NCBI GenBank assembly: GCA_016932415.1
Contig: JAFGCX010000011.1
Location: 40,115 to 104,114 of the forward strand
Length of the DNA stretch: 64,000 nucleotides
DNA from: Candidatus Krumholzibacteriota bacterium
GTDB lineage: Bacteria > Krumholzibacteriota > Krumholzibacteriia > Krumholzibacteriales > Krumholzibacteriaceae
Direction: 5' to 3'
In this document: piece by piece, positions 1-8,270 of the stretch
How the letters are laid out: the number at the start of each line of letters is the position of its first letter
Position numbering within the stretch: the stretch's first letter is position 1
Notes under the pieces: model-generated
What the model was told of the DNA's origin: nothing
What the model saw: only the letters and a program-made list of their open reading frames with translations
The model's database searches: none
Translations under genes and position numbers: made by a program

Positions 1-489
1 GTTCGAGACAAGGTTGTCCAGTGCTATCTCGAGGCACCCCGCCCTCAACAGGAATACCGGCATATCCCGGTCTATGTTGTTTACCAGGCCGGGGGAAGAG
101 TCTGCATATTTGTTTTTCAGCTCTTCGACCATTTTATAAAGATCTACTTCCTGCAGATCGTCTCCGTTATCTGACGATCTGTCGAAGCGAAGCATCTGGA
201 TGAACGCCTCAACGAGATCCTGCAGTTCCTCGGCGGCTTTTTTCGCCTTGGAGAAATATCCCAGTTCTTTCTCTCCTGAAATATTCTCAAACCTTGATTC
301 AAGAAGCTGAAGATATCCGCTTATCGATGTAAGGGGCCTGTTGAGTTCATGACCGACTATCATCCGCGCCGAATCGAATATGCTTTCATACCTCTTGATC
401 TCGGAACGAAGCGCTTTGATCTCTTTTTCGATATCAAAATCGGCGAGCGCGGCTCCTGATTTTTTGTCGTCTTCCGAGATAATCGCCAA
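1..489 (-). CDS. Sensor histidine kinase, N-terminal 163 residues (runs off left edge)
   Basis: Partial cytoplasmic histidine kinase; its C-terminal ATPase domain lies outside the window. The visible part has a short helical lead-in, then a HisKA dimerisation helix with the H-box HELNRPLTS (phospho-accepting His47), and the beginning of the HATPase N-box (ALDNLVSN) just before the edge. No membrane segment is seen, so it probably senses a cytoplasmic or partner-borne signal. The start is a TTG at 489 preceded by GGAGG (497-501) with 7 nt spacing; the nearby ATG at 503 is in another frame. It lies 48 nt after the REC-GGDEF gene on the same strand, so the two probably form one two-component unit. 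Confidence 0.85.
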   Translation of the reverse strand, partial: MAIISEDDKKSGAALADFDIEKEIKALRSEIKRYESIFDSARMIVGHELNRPLTSISGYLQLLESRFENISGEKELGYFSKAKKAAEELQDLVEAFIQMLRFDRSSDNGDDLQEVDLYKMVEELKNKYADSSPGLVNNIDRDMPVFLLRAGCLEIALDNLVSN

Positions 490-537
490 GATCGTTCCTC
501 CATGATATCCGGCCCGGCCGTCTCAAGCGGCCAGGAA

Positions 538-1515
538 TCACTGCTCTATCTTCTCGGCAGGGCTCGTCTTCCTGCGTCTCTCCCTTACGACGACGCTTCC
601 GGTCATCCCCTTGCCGAATTTTTTCAGTTCCGACGCTATATCGCTGACCTGCGCAAAGTGGCGCAAACGCCTCTCTTCATTGACGACGATCGCGACTGTC
701 AGAGACATCAGAGGTACCCTCTTGATCTCTCCGAGACGGTTTCTGATCTCCAGATATCCCCTCCGGATATCTTCTTCGTTCATGAGGAAGAGGGATCCCT
801 TGTCGAATTCATCTATTATGTGCCGTGAAACAAATTCAGCGCGGTCGACGGAGGTGAGGATGATAAAATCATCTCCTCCAATATGTCCCACAAAATCGTT
901 CTGCCCGCCCAGGGAATTGACCGCTTCGGATATCGTGTCGGCGACAAAAAGGATCGATTCGTCGCCCTTCTGGTAGCCATAGTAGTCGTTATAAGCCTTG
1001 AAATTATCGATGTCGATATAGAGGAAGGCGAACGATTCCCCCGCCTCGATCCTTTTCTGAAGTTCCTTCTCGATCACCTTGTTTCCCGCGAACCCTGTCA
1101 GGGGATTGGCATTCTTCTGCTTCTGGCTCCATTCGAGGACATTTCTTACGCGGAGGATCAATTCTTCATTTGAATATGGTTTTACCAGGTAGTCGTTGGC
1201 GCCGCCCCCTAGACCCTTTATCTTGTCCGCCAGGTCGCTCTTGGCGGTAAGCATTATTATCGGTATCTGCGAAGTCTGAAAATTGGACCGAAGTTTTTTA
1301 CATACTTCGAATCCGTCCATCTTCGGCATCATCAGGTCGAGGATCAAAAGATCCGGTCTTTCGCGGTGTACCAGCTCGAGGGCTACTTCGCCGTTCTCAG
1401 CTGTTATCACGTCGAATCCGAATTTTTCCAGCTGGAACTGCAGTATCCTTCTGATATGTTCCTCGTCATCGACGACGAGTATTTTGAATTCTCCATTTAC
1501 GTCTTCCGACCCCAT
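538..1515 (-). CDS. Response regulator with REC domain and GGDEF domain (GGDDF signature)
   Basis: This 325-residue protein has an N-terminal receiver domain (about 10-125) with acidic pocket DD16-17, phospho-acceptor Asp60 and conserved Lys112. A short helix links it to a GGDEF-family domain (about 160-300), recognised by LYIDIDNFKAYND and by the signature at 213-217. GGDEF proteins make cyclic di-GMP from two GTP. Here the signature reads GGDDF: the fourth residue, normally the Glu used in catalysis, is Asp, so activity may be weak or lost. No clear RxxD inhibitory site is seen. It precedes a histidine kinase gene, its likely partner, and sits behind a sigma-54-like promoter. Confidence 0.85.
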   Translation of the reverse strand: MGSEDVNGEFKILVVDDEEHIRRILQFQLEKFGFDVITAENGEVALELVHRERPDLLILDLMMPKMDGFEVCKKLRSNFQTSQIPIIMLTAKSDLADKIKGLGGGANDYLVKPYSNEELILRVRNVLEWSQKQKNANPLTGFAGNKVIEKELQKRIEAGESFAFLYIDIDNFKAYNDYYGYQKGDESILFVADTISEAVNSLGGQNDFVGHIGGDDFIILTSVDRAEFVSRHIIDEFDKGSLFLMNEEDIRRGYLEIRNRLGEIKRVPLMSLTVAIVVNEERRLRHFAQVSDIASELKKFGKGMTGSVVVRERRRKTSPAEKIEQ

Positions 1516-1587
1516 CAGACATTGCTCCAGACACTCTATATTTCGATCTCTGCAGGATGTGCATAAAACTCATGCATTTGCGAGTTC

Positions 1588-1603
1588 GCAATTTATATGC
1601 CAA
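1588..1603 (-). promoter_or_regulatory. Sigma-54-like -24/-12 promoter for the response regulator gene
   Basis: On the minus strand TTGGCAT and TTGC are separated by 5 nt, which matches the conserved GG and GC spacing of sigma-54 (RpoN) promoters. The predicted transcript start is near 1576, about 60 nt before the ATG at 1515. The last base of the -24 box differs from the usual TGGCAC. Confidence 0.45.
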
Positions 1604-1785
1604 GGAGCAAGAGGAGGGAACTTGTTATAACTGGTTGTAATAATTGTCGATAGAAATAGTTTTTGTCCAGCGCGTGGAAAGTCCGGGAAATTTTATTCGC
1701 AGAATGACAGAAAGAGGAGAAACTCTTTTCGCATAAAGAGATATCATCCGGGGAGATAGCATCTGCAATGGTTGAGCAATTCCAC

Positions 1786-2796
1786 CTATGCCCAGGATTC
1801 GAGCTGTCCACGGGGAAAAGTGTTGAGTTCAAGACCGGCGGTCTTTCCCGCTGCAAAATGATAGTACCCGGCGCACGCGATCATGGCGGCATTGTCGGTG
1901 CAATAGTGAAAGTCGGGCCAGGAGACGCTCACTCCCTCCCTGCCAAGAGATCTTTTCATCACCTCTCTCAATCTTTTGTTTGCCGCTACTCCACCGGCTA
2001 TATACAACCGGTCAACGCCTGACCTGCTTGAAGCCAGCCTCGCTTTGATGGTGAGGATATCGACGATCGCCTCCTGCGCCGAGGCGGCGATATCCGCCAC
2101 GACGCTCCCTGTCCGGTCGTCCATCGATTCAAATCGCAATCTTACGGCGGTCTTCAGACCGGAGAACGAAAGATCGCATTCACCCGAATTTTTCAGCGCC
2201 CTTGGGAATTGATAGGCATCTCTTCTACCCTTTTCCGCTGCTTTTTCAATCGAAGGCCCTCCCGGATAGGAAAGACCGAGCATCTTCGCTATCTTGTCGA
2301 AAGCTTCTCCTGCCGCGTCATCCTTCGTCCCTCCAAGAAATTCATACCTGCCCGGCCTGTCGACCTTGAGGAACTGGGAATGTCCCCCGGAGACTACCAG
2401 CACGACAGATGGAGTCTCGAAATCCCCGTCGATCGCGTTGGCCAGGATATGTCCCTCTAGATGATGGACGCCGACAAGGGGTACGCCTGCCCCGTACGAC
2501 AGGGCCTTTGCGAACGAGAGTCCGACCAGAAGCGAACCGGTCAGTCCCGGTCCGTTCGTCACCGCTATCCCCGAGAGGTCTCCGGGTTCGATCCCTGCCT
2601 TTTCCATGACGGAACAATAGAGAGGCAGAAGGGTGCGCATATGGGATCTCGAAGCTATTTCCGGCACGACACCGCCATACTTCTCATGGTCGAGCTGCGC
2701 CGAGGTCATCTGGACCACTATCCCCCTTTCCGGTGAATAGATGGCGCACGAAGTGTCGTCGCACGAGGTCTCGATGCCTAGATAGAGTTCCTCCAC
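1786..2796 (-). CDS. tsaD: tRNA N6-adenosine threonylcarbamoyltransferase TsaD
   Basis: TsaD transfers the threonylcarbamoyl group from threonylcarbamoyl-AMP to A37 of ANN-decoding tRNAs, working in the cytoplasm with TsaB and TsaE. The 336-residue length is typical. It starts with the family hallmark LGIETSCDDTS, carries HMRTLLPLY near residue 52, and has the metal-binding motif HLEGH (His112, His116), followed by the ASUK-fold glycine-rich segments VVSGGHSQF and IAGGVAANKRLR. The start is a GTG with AAGGA upstream. It is the last gene of a leftward group, 18 nt after the histidine phosphatase. No tsaB or tsaE is in the window. Confidence 0.97.
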   Translation of the reverse strand: MEELYLGIETSCDDTSCAIYSPERGIVVQMTSAQLDHEKYGGVVPEIASRSHMRTLLPLYCSVMEKAGIEPGDLSGIAVTNGPGLTGSLLVGLSFAKALSYGAGVPLVGVHHLEGHILANAIDGDFETPSVVLVVSGGHSQFLKVDRPGRYEFLGGTKDDAAGEAFDKIAKMLGLSYPGGPSIEKAAEKGRRDAYQFPRALKNSGECDLSFSGLKTAVRLRFESMDDRTGSVVADIAASAQEAIVDILTIKARLASSRSGVDRLYIAGGVAANKRLREVMKRSLGREGVSVSWPDFHYCTDNAAMIACAGYYHFAAGKTAGLELNTFPRGQLESWA

Positions 2797-2814
2797 CTGA
2801 ATTCCTTCCGGTTT

Positions 2815-3435
2815 TCAAATCCCTGACATGACGCTCTTCCACTTCCATGGCATCAGGTTCATATAGACGATCCTCGCCGTCCGGCCAGCCGGCAAATCAA
2901 GGAGACTTACCGAAGCATTGGCTATCGATATTCTGTGGATCGAATCGAGCCCGGTGCCGAGAAAGTGGGCTATGGCCGGTTTTATAACATCGCTATGCGA
3001 GACAAGCGCCGCGCGGCCGCTTTTTTCTTCCCTGGCGATCCTGTCTATAGAAGCAAGCACCCTCTCCTGAATGTCGGCGATCCCCTCGTTCCGCGAAAAG
3101 GACGAAGCGGTGGGACGCGCTGAATAGAGGATGAAATCCTCGTCCTTTTCAAGCTCCGAATACCTCTTTCCCACCCATTTCTCGTACGGAGATTCATTCA
3201 GCCTCGGTTCTTCGACTATCTGCGCGTCCCACGAGCTGGCCAGGATGCTGGCAGTCTCCATAGTCCTCACCAGCGTCCCGGAGTATATCGTTCCTATCTT
3301 CTCACCGGCAAGAAAGCGGCCGAGGCTTTCGACCATCTCCCGTCCCCTGGAATTGAGAGATACCGGGCTCAGGCCCATCACCCTTCGCTCATCGTTCCAG
3401 TCGGTCCTTCCATGCCTTACGATATACAGCAGCAT
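2815..3435 (-). CDS. Histidine phosphatase (phosphoglycerate-mutase-like) family protein
   Basis: A 206-residue cytoplasmic protein of the histidine phosphatase superfamily. The catalytic RHG motif is at residues 7-9 (His8 accepts phosphate) and the second active-site histidine is His147 in VSHSD. The N-terminal core YIVRHGRTDWN is like GpmB/CobC-type small phosphatases. Substrate cannot be read from the sequence; members act on sugar phosphates, cobalamin intermediates or phosphoproteins. The ATG is preceded by GGAGA. It lies between thiL and tsaD in one transcription direction, with 51 and 18 nt gaps. Confidence 0.85.
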   Translation of the reverse strand: MLLYIVRHGRTDWNDERRVMGLSPVSLNSRGREMVESLGRFLAGEKIGTIYSGTLVRTMETASILASSWDAQIVEEPRLNESPYEKWVGKRYSELEKDEDFILYSARPTASSFSRNEGIADIQERVLASIDRIAREEKSGRAALVSHSDVIKPAIAHFLGTGLDSIHRISIANASVSLLDLPAGRTARIVYMNLMPWKWKSVMSGI

Positions 3436-3486
3436 ATCTCTCCGATCCCCCTCTCCCGCCTTACCACCCCGCCGGGACAGGCCGGA

Positions 3487-4584
3487 TCATTGAAAATCAT
3501 GTTCATATCCACTTTCCACGATCTTTCGCTTCTTTCCGTCATACCCTCTTGCCTTCATACCCTCGATAGGATCTGTCAGTTCCCCTATTACAGCGGCACC
3601 TTCGGGCACAGTACCGCCGGTGAGACCGCTTATCGCCGCCATCTGTGAATATTCCTCGCCGCTTGCAAGAGAGACTCTTTCGATCTGGTCTTCCCCGAAC
3701 ACCTGACCTGTCGCGAGAAAAGAGGGAACCGGGATAGCCTGAAGGTCTATCAAGGCCCCTGTTCCGCTCGCGCCGCAAAGAGAGGCAAGCTCTTCAGCGA
3801 TCCCGTCGCTTATATCGGTCATCGCGGTGATCTTCAATCCCCTCGAATCAATATCTTTCCTGTTCACCCTGACCGCTCTCGGCACGAGATGCTGCTTGAT
3901 CAGCCCGATTATTTCCACCACCCGCCGGTTTAATCCCTTTTCCCCCGCCATACCGGCTATATCTTCCATCGTCGTATCGGTCGACAGGGCCGGCATGATC
4001 TCTTTTATCTTATCCCTCTCTTTTTCCCCCAATCGCATAAAATCTCGCGCCATGCCGTTGCCTTCAGGAGTGTCAAAAATCTCTCCCAGCGTCCATAGTC
4101 CGGCCATGGAACCTCCGCATTCTCCGAAGAGGACCAGAGAATCCCCTTTCATCGCCCCTTCTCTCTTCAGAGCGGAACCTTTTTCCACCGATCCGAGGAT
4201 AGATATGTCAAAAAAGAAGAATTCCGGCGAAAAAACGGTATCCCCTCCGGCGAGCCGCAGATCGTAACAGGCGCATCCTTTTTTCAACCCCTCGATCATA
4301 TCCTCGACATCCTTCTCCTGGCAGCCTGCCGGCACACCGGCAGAGAGGAGTATCCTCAGAGGCCTGCCTCCCATCGAGTATATGTCTGAGACGTTTGAGG
4401 TTATCGCTTTCTGGACAGCCTGGCTGAGGGTCGAATATTTCCGTCTGAAATGGACACCCTCCACGACGGCGTCGGAAGCAAAAAGAAGGTCCCCCTCGGG
4501 GCAGGGAAAAACAGCAGTGTCATCACCGATGCCGCTTCCCGGAAATGCTTCCCTGATCCTCTCTATGATCTGCTTTTCCCTGAT
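3487..4584 (-). CDS. thiL: Thiamine-monophosphate kinase ThiL, probable ATC start
   Basis: ThiL phosphorylates thiamine monophosphate with ATP to give thiamine diphosphate. Recognisable are GIGDD (residues 18-22 with the proposed start), the segment ending VEGVHF, the metal-binding region NVSDIYSMGG, LAGGDTV and MTDISDGIAEEL. The first ATG/GTG/TTG in this frame is the GTG at 4464, which would remove the conserved GIGDD motif. The frame stays open up to the TAA of the upstream gene (4621-4623). Within that stretch an ATC at 4582-4584 lies 5 nt after GGGAGG (4590-4595) and gives a normal-looking N terminus. I therefore propose ATC initiation; a base error turning ATG into ATC is the main alternative. 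Length is 365 residues, slightly long for the family. Confidence 0.85.
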   Translation of the reverse strand: MREKQIIERIREAFPGSGIGDDTAVFPCPEGDLLFASDAVVEGVHFRRKYSTLSQAVQKAITSNVSDIYSMGGRPLRILLSAGVPAGCQEKDVEDMIEGLKKGCACYDLRLAGGDTVFSPEFFFFDISILGSVEKGSALKREGAMKGDSLVLFGECGGSMAGLWTLGEIFDTPEGNGMARDFMRLGEKERDKIKEIMPALSTDTTMEDIAGMAGEKGLNRRVVEIIGLIKQHLVPRAVRVNRKDIDSRGLKITAMTDISDGIAEELASLCGASGTGALIDLQAIPVPSFLATGQVFGEDQIERVSLASGEEYSQMAAISGLTGGTVPEGAAVIGELTDPIEGMKARGYDGKKRKIVESGYEHDFQ

Positions 4585-4589
4585 GATAT

Positions 4590-4595
4590 CCTCCC
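4590..4595 (-). promoter_or_regulatory. Ribosome binding site that fixes the thiL start
   Basis: GGGAGG on the minus strand, 5 nt before ATC at 4582-4584. It is the only strong Shine-Dalgarno sequence between the upstream stop codon and the ThiL GIGDD motif, and it favours the non-standard start over read-through of the upstream TAA. Confidence 0.6.
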
Positions 4596-4620
4596 GGTAT
4601 CTGCCACTTTTCCAGAGCTT

Positions 4621-6225
4621 TTATCCCCCCGGATGGTCGTTTTCGGAGAGCTGCGGCGTTAGGACCTCTTCAAGTTCCATCATGGCGAGAACGATCGCTT
4701 CGCAGCAGTCGGAGGCGATCATGCTTCGTTCCCCCGTCTCTTCGGCGGCAAGATCGGCAGCCCTCGAATGAAGATAGACCCCTGTTCTCGCCGCGGCCCC
4801 GGCAGTCACTCCCTGCGCGAGCATCCCTCCGATCGTCCCGGAAAGAACATCTCCACTTCCGGCAGTCGCCAGCCCGGGGTGGCCGTGGATATTTACGTCG
4901 ATCTCTCCGATGCCGTGCGCTATCAGGGTCGGGGCTCCTTTCTGGACAAGGGTGATCTGAGAACCCTCGACGAGTCTTTCGAGTAACCTCTCCCTCTCCG
5001 GAGGAGAGGCTGGAATCTCGCTTCCTGTCAGCCTCTTCAATTCACCGGCATGGGGAGTAAGAATCAGCTCCTGCCTTTCCGATATGGCCCGCAGATCGCC
5101 GAACCGGCCGGAAAAAGCGTTCAGTCCGTCGGCATCGACGAGGAACGGTCTTTCACATTCCGAAACAAAACTTGTCACGAAACGCGATGTCTCCTCCTCC
5201 ACAGTCAGACCCGGCCCTATGACGACGGCATCGTACCTGAGCCCCGCCGGAAAGGCTTTCAGAGCTTCCATCGATATCGAGCCGTTTTTCGTCTCTGGCA
5301 AGCTGATAAAGATTATCTCCGGGGCCATTGACTGGATGACCGTCCTTATAGATGACGGCGCGGCAAGGTATACGATTCCGCACCCTGTCCTGAGCGCTGA
5401 AACGGCGCTTAAATAAGCGGCGCCGCTATAGGCCACGCTACCGGCTATGACAAGAAGGGACCCGCATTCGAACTTGTGAGCCGAAGGATCCCTCGCCGGC
5501 ATATTTTCGACGGCGAGGTCAATATCGAGGACGCGCTTTCTCAGACCCTTTTTTTCAACCAGCTCCTGCGGTATCCCTATATCGACAACATCGACCGCGC
5601 CGCAATAGCTTTTCCCCGGGTAGTAGACCATTCCCGTCTTGGGAAAAGCCATCGTCACCGTCAGGTCGGCCACCACGGCCCGTCCCATCACCTCGCCTGT
5701 CGTCGCGTCGATCCCCGATGGTATATCGACCGATACGACAGGTTCCCGGCAGCCGTTGATAAGGTCTATCACTTTAATATATTCATCCCTTACCGGGCTG
5801 TTGATCCCCGTGCCGAGAAGGGCGTCGATAACGAGCGTACTCTTTTCCAGCGCGGCGGCCGCCTTGTGCCCGGCATCGGAGAGATAGAGGAATATCTCGT
5901 CTATTTTCCCTTCAGCCCTGGCCTTGTCGAGGCGGGAATAGTTTTTCGCGGCATCAGGGGTGAATTTTTCCGGTTCATGCATATACAGCAGAACGACCTT
6001 TACCCCCGCAGCGGCAAGAAGACGTCCCGTGACGAGACCGTCTCCGGCATTATTCCCCCTGCCGAGAAATATCGATACGCATTCGTTCGACGGTTGTTCG
6101 AAACGCGACACGATCGACTCGAATATCCCCTGGCCCGCCCGCTCCATGAGAACGAGCCCCGGTTCGTACCTTTCAATCGTCTCGCTGTCGAGCGCTCTCA
6201 TCTCTTCGCTTGTAACGAGATACAT
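4621..6225 (-). CDS. nnr: Bifunctional NAD(P)H-hydrate epimerase / ADP-dependent NAD(P)H-hydrate dehydratase
   Basis: Repairs damaged NAD(P)H: the N-terminal YjeF_N domain interconverts R and S hydrates and the C-terminal ribokinase-like domain dehydrates the S form using ADP. The N-terminal half (about 1-215) contains GRGNNAGDGLVTGRLL and VSVDIPSGIDA; the C-terminal half (about 230-530) contains VIGPGL, LTPHAGELKRL and the nucleotide-binding ATAGSGDVLSGTIGGM. Length is 534 residues from the ATG at 6225, which follows a GGA-rich leader; an upstream ATG at 6261 would add 12 residues. Its 5' end overlaps the HAD gene by 53 nt, and its TAA is in frame with thiL downstream. Confidence 0.95.
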   Translation of the reverse strand: MYLVTSEEMRALDSETIERYEPGLVLMERAGQGIFESIVSRFEQPSNECVSIFLGRGNNAGDGLVTGRLLAAAGVKVVLLYMHEPEKFTPDAAKNYSRLDKARAEGKIDEIFLYLSDAGHKAAAALEKSTLVIDALLGTGINSPVRDEYIKVIDLINGCREPVVSVDIPSGIDATTGEVMGRAVVADLTVTMAFPKTGMVYYPGKSYCGAVDVVDIGIPQELVEKKGLRKRVLDIDLAVENMPARDPSAHKFECGSLLVIAGSVAYSGAAYLSAVSALRTGCGIVYLAAPSSIRTVIQSMAPEIIFISLPETKNGSISMEALKAFPAGLRYDAVVIGPGLTVEEETSRFVTSFVSECERPFLVDADGLNAFSGRFGDLRAISERQELILTPHAGELKRLTGSEIPASPPERERLLERLVEGSQITLVQKGAPTLIAHGIGEIDVNIHGHPGLATAGSGDVLSGTIGGMLAQGVTAGAAARTGVYLHSRAADLAAEETGERSMIASDCCEAIVLAMMELEEVLTPQLSENDHPGG

Positions 6226-6925
6226 CTCTTTTATCCTTTCCCTGCCTGCTGCCGAGTTCATCGACTATCTCGAGGATCCGCGAGATATCATCGATGTCGT
6301 AATCGGCCCCTGAGACCTCCGTACCGAAAGTGTCTCCGTATCTGGCGAATATGGTCGTGATACCGAGCTCGGAGGCCCCTACGATATCGCGCTCTGGCCA
6401 GTCTCCGACCATTATCGCTTCATGAGGCTCGATTCCAAGCTCGTCGAGGACCATTCTGAATGGCCGCGGGCTCGGTTTATGTTCTCCTGAGTCCTCGAAC
6501 GCCACCACCGTGTCGAATATATGCTGGAGCTGAAGGTAGCAGAGCCTCAACCATGCCTCTTTCCGCGGAGCATCGGAAATAACGGCCAGTTTCAATCCTT
6601 TCTTAACGAGGGCCAGAAGCGTGCTATTCACGTGCGGATAAAGGACGAGCGCGGCCTCTCGCGCCTTTCTGTAAGCGACGATCGCCGCCGCCAGGGCCCT
6701 GTGGTCGACTCCTCCGAGAAGATCGGCAAGAAGTTTATCGAAGACCTTCTGATACTCGATCCCCTCTTCATCGTAGATATGGAGTATCCTCTCTTTTATT
6801 TTCTGAGCGGGAAGATCGACTCCCGAGTCGATCATCGCCTTTATCGCCGCCTCGATCGAATTTTCCTTCATCCGGATAAAGTCGGTAAGCGTGTTATCGA
6901 GATCGAATATTACGAGTTTTATCAT
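6173..6925 (-). CDS. HAD-superfamily hydrolase (subfamily IA)
   Basis: A 250-residue haloacid-dehalogenase-type phosphatase. Motif I is FDLDNTLTD (nucleophile and acid/base Asp pair near 8 and 10), an alpha-helical cap occupies about 15-90, motif II is VISDAP, motif III has the lysine of EHKPSP, and motif IV is VGDWPERDIVGA. The substrate is not evident; relatives dephosphorylate small sugar or glycerol phosphates. The last 20 residues are charged, low in conservation signal, and encoded where nnr already begins. ATG is preceded by GAGGAAAGGA. It is the first gene of the leftward group and is divergent from the CPBP protease gene 51 nt away. Confidence 0.88.
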   Translation of the reverse strand: MIKLVIFDLDNTLTDFIRMKENSIEAAIKAMIDSGVDLPAQKIKERILHIYDEEGIEYQKVFDKLLADLLGGVDHRALAAAIVAYRKAREAALVLYPHVNSTLLALVKKGLKLAVISDAPRKEAWLRLCYLQLQHIFDTVVAFEDSGEHKPSPRPFRMVLDELGIEPHEAIMVGDWPERDIVGASELGITTIFARYGDTFGTEVSGADYDIDDISRILEIVDELGSRQGKDKRDVSRYKRRDESARQRDD

Positions 6926-6976
6926 CGGGTCCTTTCCTCTTGTGGCAAAAATCCATCGACTGTATATTCTTCTTCC

Positions 6977-7816
6977 ATGAATGACGATTCAGAAAAAGAC
7001 GATCTCGAACGTGAGCCGGAAGATATCCCCTTCACTCTCGCCGGTTACGTGAATAACTACATCCTACTCGTTTATTCCGTTTCCTGTCTTCTGATCTACC
7101 TGACCGTATCGATAATGTTCTTTCTCGAGGGACTGACAGTGCTATCCCTGATACTACCATCGATCGCCGGGATCGTCCTGCCCCTCTATTTCCTAACGAG
7201 AAGATTCGGACTTTCATTCCGCCGGGAGTTCAGGCTGAGCCGCCCCGACCCGGCGCTTACAGCGATCGTCCTTCTGATAGCTGCCGGTTCTATTCTCCCG
7301 GCAAACGCCATCACATGGCTGATCGAGGAGGAAAGCTCCGTAAATAATGATTATATCGAATTCCTTATTTCAATCAAGCCCAAAGGGCTGCTTTCCTTTA
7401 TCGCCATATTGTCCGGAACGGTAATAATCTCCCCTTTCGGGGAAGAACTTCTCTTCAGAGGATTCATACAACAGATCTTCCACAGGAACATGACGGCAGG
7501 GAGAGCAGTGATCCTTTCAGGTCTGGTCTTCGGAGCATCCCATTTCAACCTGCCCCACCTGGCGAGCCTCGTCATACTGGGGATCATCCTTGGATTTATC
7601 TTCTGCATGACGGGCAATCTTGTCTATCCGTTCATGGCTCACGCCGCTTTCAACCTTGTCTCGCTGATCGATCTCAATATGACCAGCGAAGAGGTGATAC
7701 GGCTCGGCGAAAGGACCCCACCGTCACTCTCTTGGACGATCCTTTCCGTCGCGGCGTGCGCGGCGGGGGTCTATCTTCTTAGAAGATCTTCCGCTTCCGG
7801 CAAAAAAACGGGATGA
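6977..7816 (+). CDS. CPBP family intramembrane glutamic endopeptidase
   Basis: A 279-residue polytopic inner-membrane protein of the CPBP/Rce1-like (Abi) family. Motif 1 is EELLFR with Glu156, Glu157 and Arg161; motif 2 is FGASHFN with His189; motif 3 is HAAFN with His222 and Asn226. Together these form the expected intramembrane active site. About seven hydrophobic segments are visible from residue 27 onwards. Family members cleave prenylated proteins or process peptides; the target here is unknown. The ATG at 6977 was chosen because the longer open frame upstream runs antisense through the HAD gene. Confidence 0.9.
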   Translation: MNDDSEKDDLEREPEDIPFTLAGYVNNYILLVYSVSCLLIYLTVSIMFFLEGLTVLSLILPSIAGIVLPLYFLTRRFGLSFRREFRLSRPDPALTAIVLLIAAGSILPANAITWLIEEESSVNNDYIEFLISIKPKGLLSFIAILSGTVIISPFGEELLFRGFIQQIFHRNMTAGRAVILSGLVFGASHFNLPHLASLVILGIILGFIFCMTGNLVYPFMAHAAFNLVSLIDLNMTSEEVIRLGERTPPSLSWTILSVAACAAGVYLLRRSSASGKKTG

Positions 7817-7841
7817 CGGCATTACCACGCCATCATCCCGT
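7808..7841 (-). terminator. Rho-independent terminator of the zinc-ribbon gene
   Basis: Arms 7808-7820 and 7829-7841 pair over 13 bp with one mismatch, with an 8-nt loop. On the minus strand the stem is followed by a run of T (the A run at 7802-7808). It lies just after the stop of the small leftward gene and overlaps the stop codon of the convergent CPBP gene. Confidence 0.8.
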
Positions 7842-7861
7842 TAAAAAGATATAAGATATCT

Positions 7862-8053
7862 CTATTTTGTCGAATGACTCAGTTCTTTTCCCAGGCTCAA
7901 CTCGCCGTTATCTATCCGCATGTTGAATCCGCATTCAGGATTGTTGCATACCCAGGCTTTATAGCGGATCGGTGCTCCATCCCTCCCGTAATCGGAAAGG
8001 GGAAGCAGCACTCCCTTATTGCACTTAAGACATCCCGTAAATGATTCCGACAT
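7862..8053 (-). CDS. Small zinc-ribbon protein, function unknown
   Basis: A 63-residue protein with Cys8-x2-Cys11 and Cys36-x4-Cys41, a spacing that would form one zinc ribbon. No membrane segment or signal peptide. The coding reading is supported by the paired cysteines and by a terminator immediately downstream. Proteins of this size often help bind nucleic acid or a partner enzyme, but nothing here says which. It lies alone between convergent CPBP and divergent Mut7-C genes. Confidence 0.65.
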   Translation of the reverse strand: MSESFTGCLKCNKGVLLPLSDYGRDGAPIRYKAWVCNNPECGFNMRIDNGELSLGKELSHSTK

Positions 8054-8270
8054 AATCCCGATCCGGTTCCCAACAAAACCGGATCTTTCACCTCCATCTC
8101 CACGTTAGTCCCAGCAAAACCTCACATCCTTACCTTGAGGATTTTCATATTCGGCGGTTTCTGATATGCTGTCAAGGAAAAATGATGCGTGATCGAGGTA
8201 GTGTCGGCCGGTCCGACGCTCTTACAAGCTGATTTCCGATCGGCCGATAGCGGCGGGAAGGAAAATACTG

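Noticed and set aside
1593..1856. 87-residue minus-strand open frame after tsaD
   Set aside because: Overlaps the tsaD 3' end by 71 nt and covers the sigma-54-like promoter; no recognisable features.
5476..6360. 294-residue plus-strand open frame
   Set aside because: Antisense to the well-supported NAD(P)H-hydrate repair enzyme.
6521..6976. Upstream extension of the CPBP protease frame
   Set aside because: Runs antisense through the HAD gene; the ATG at 6977 starts right before the membrane core.
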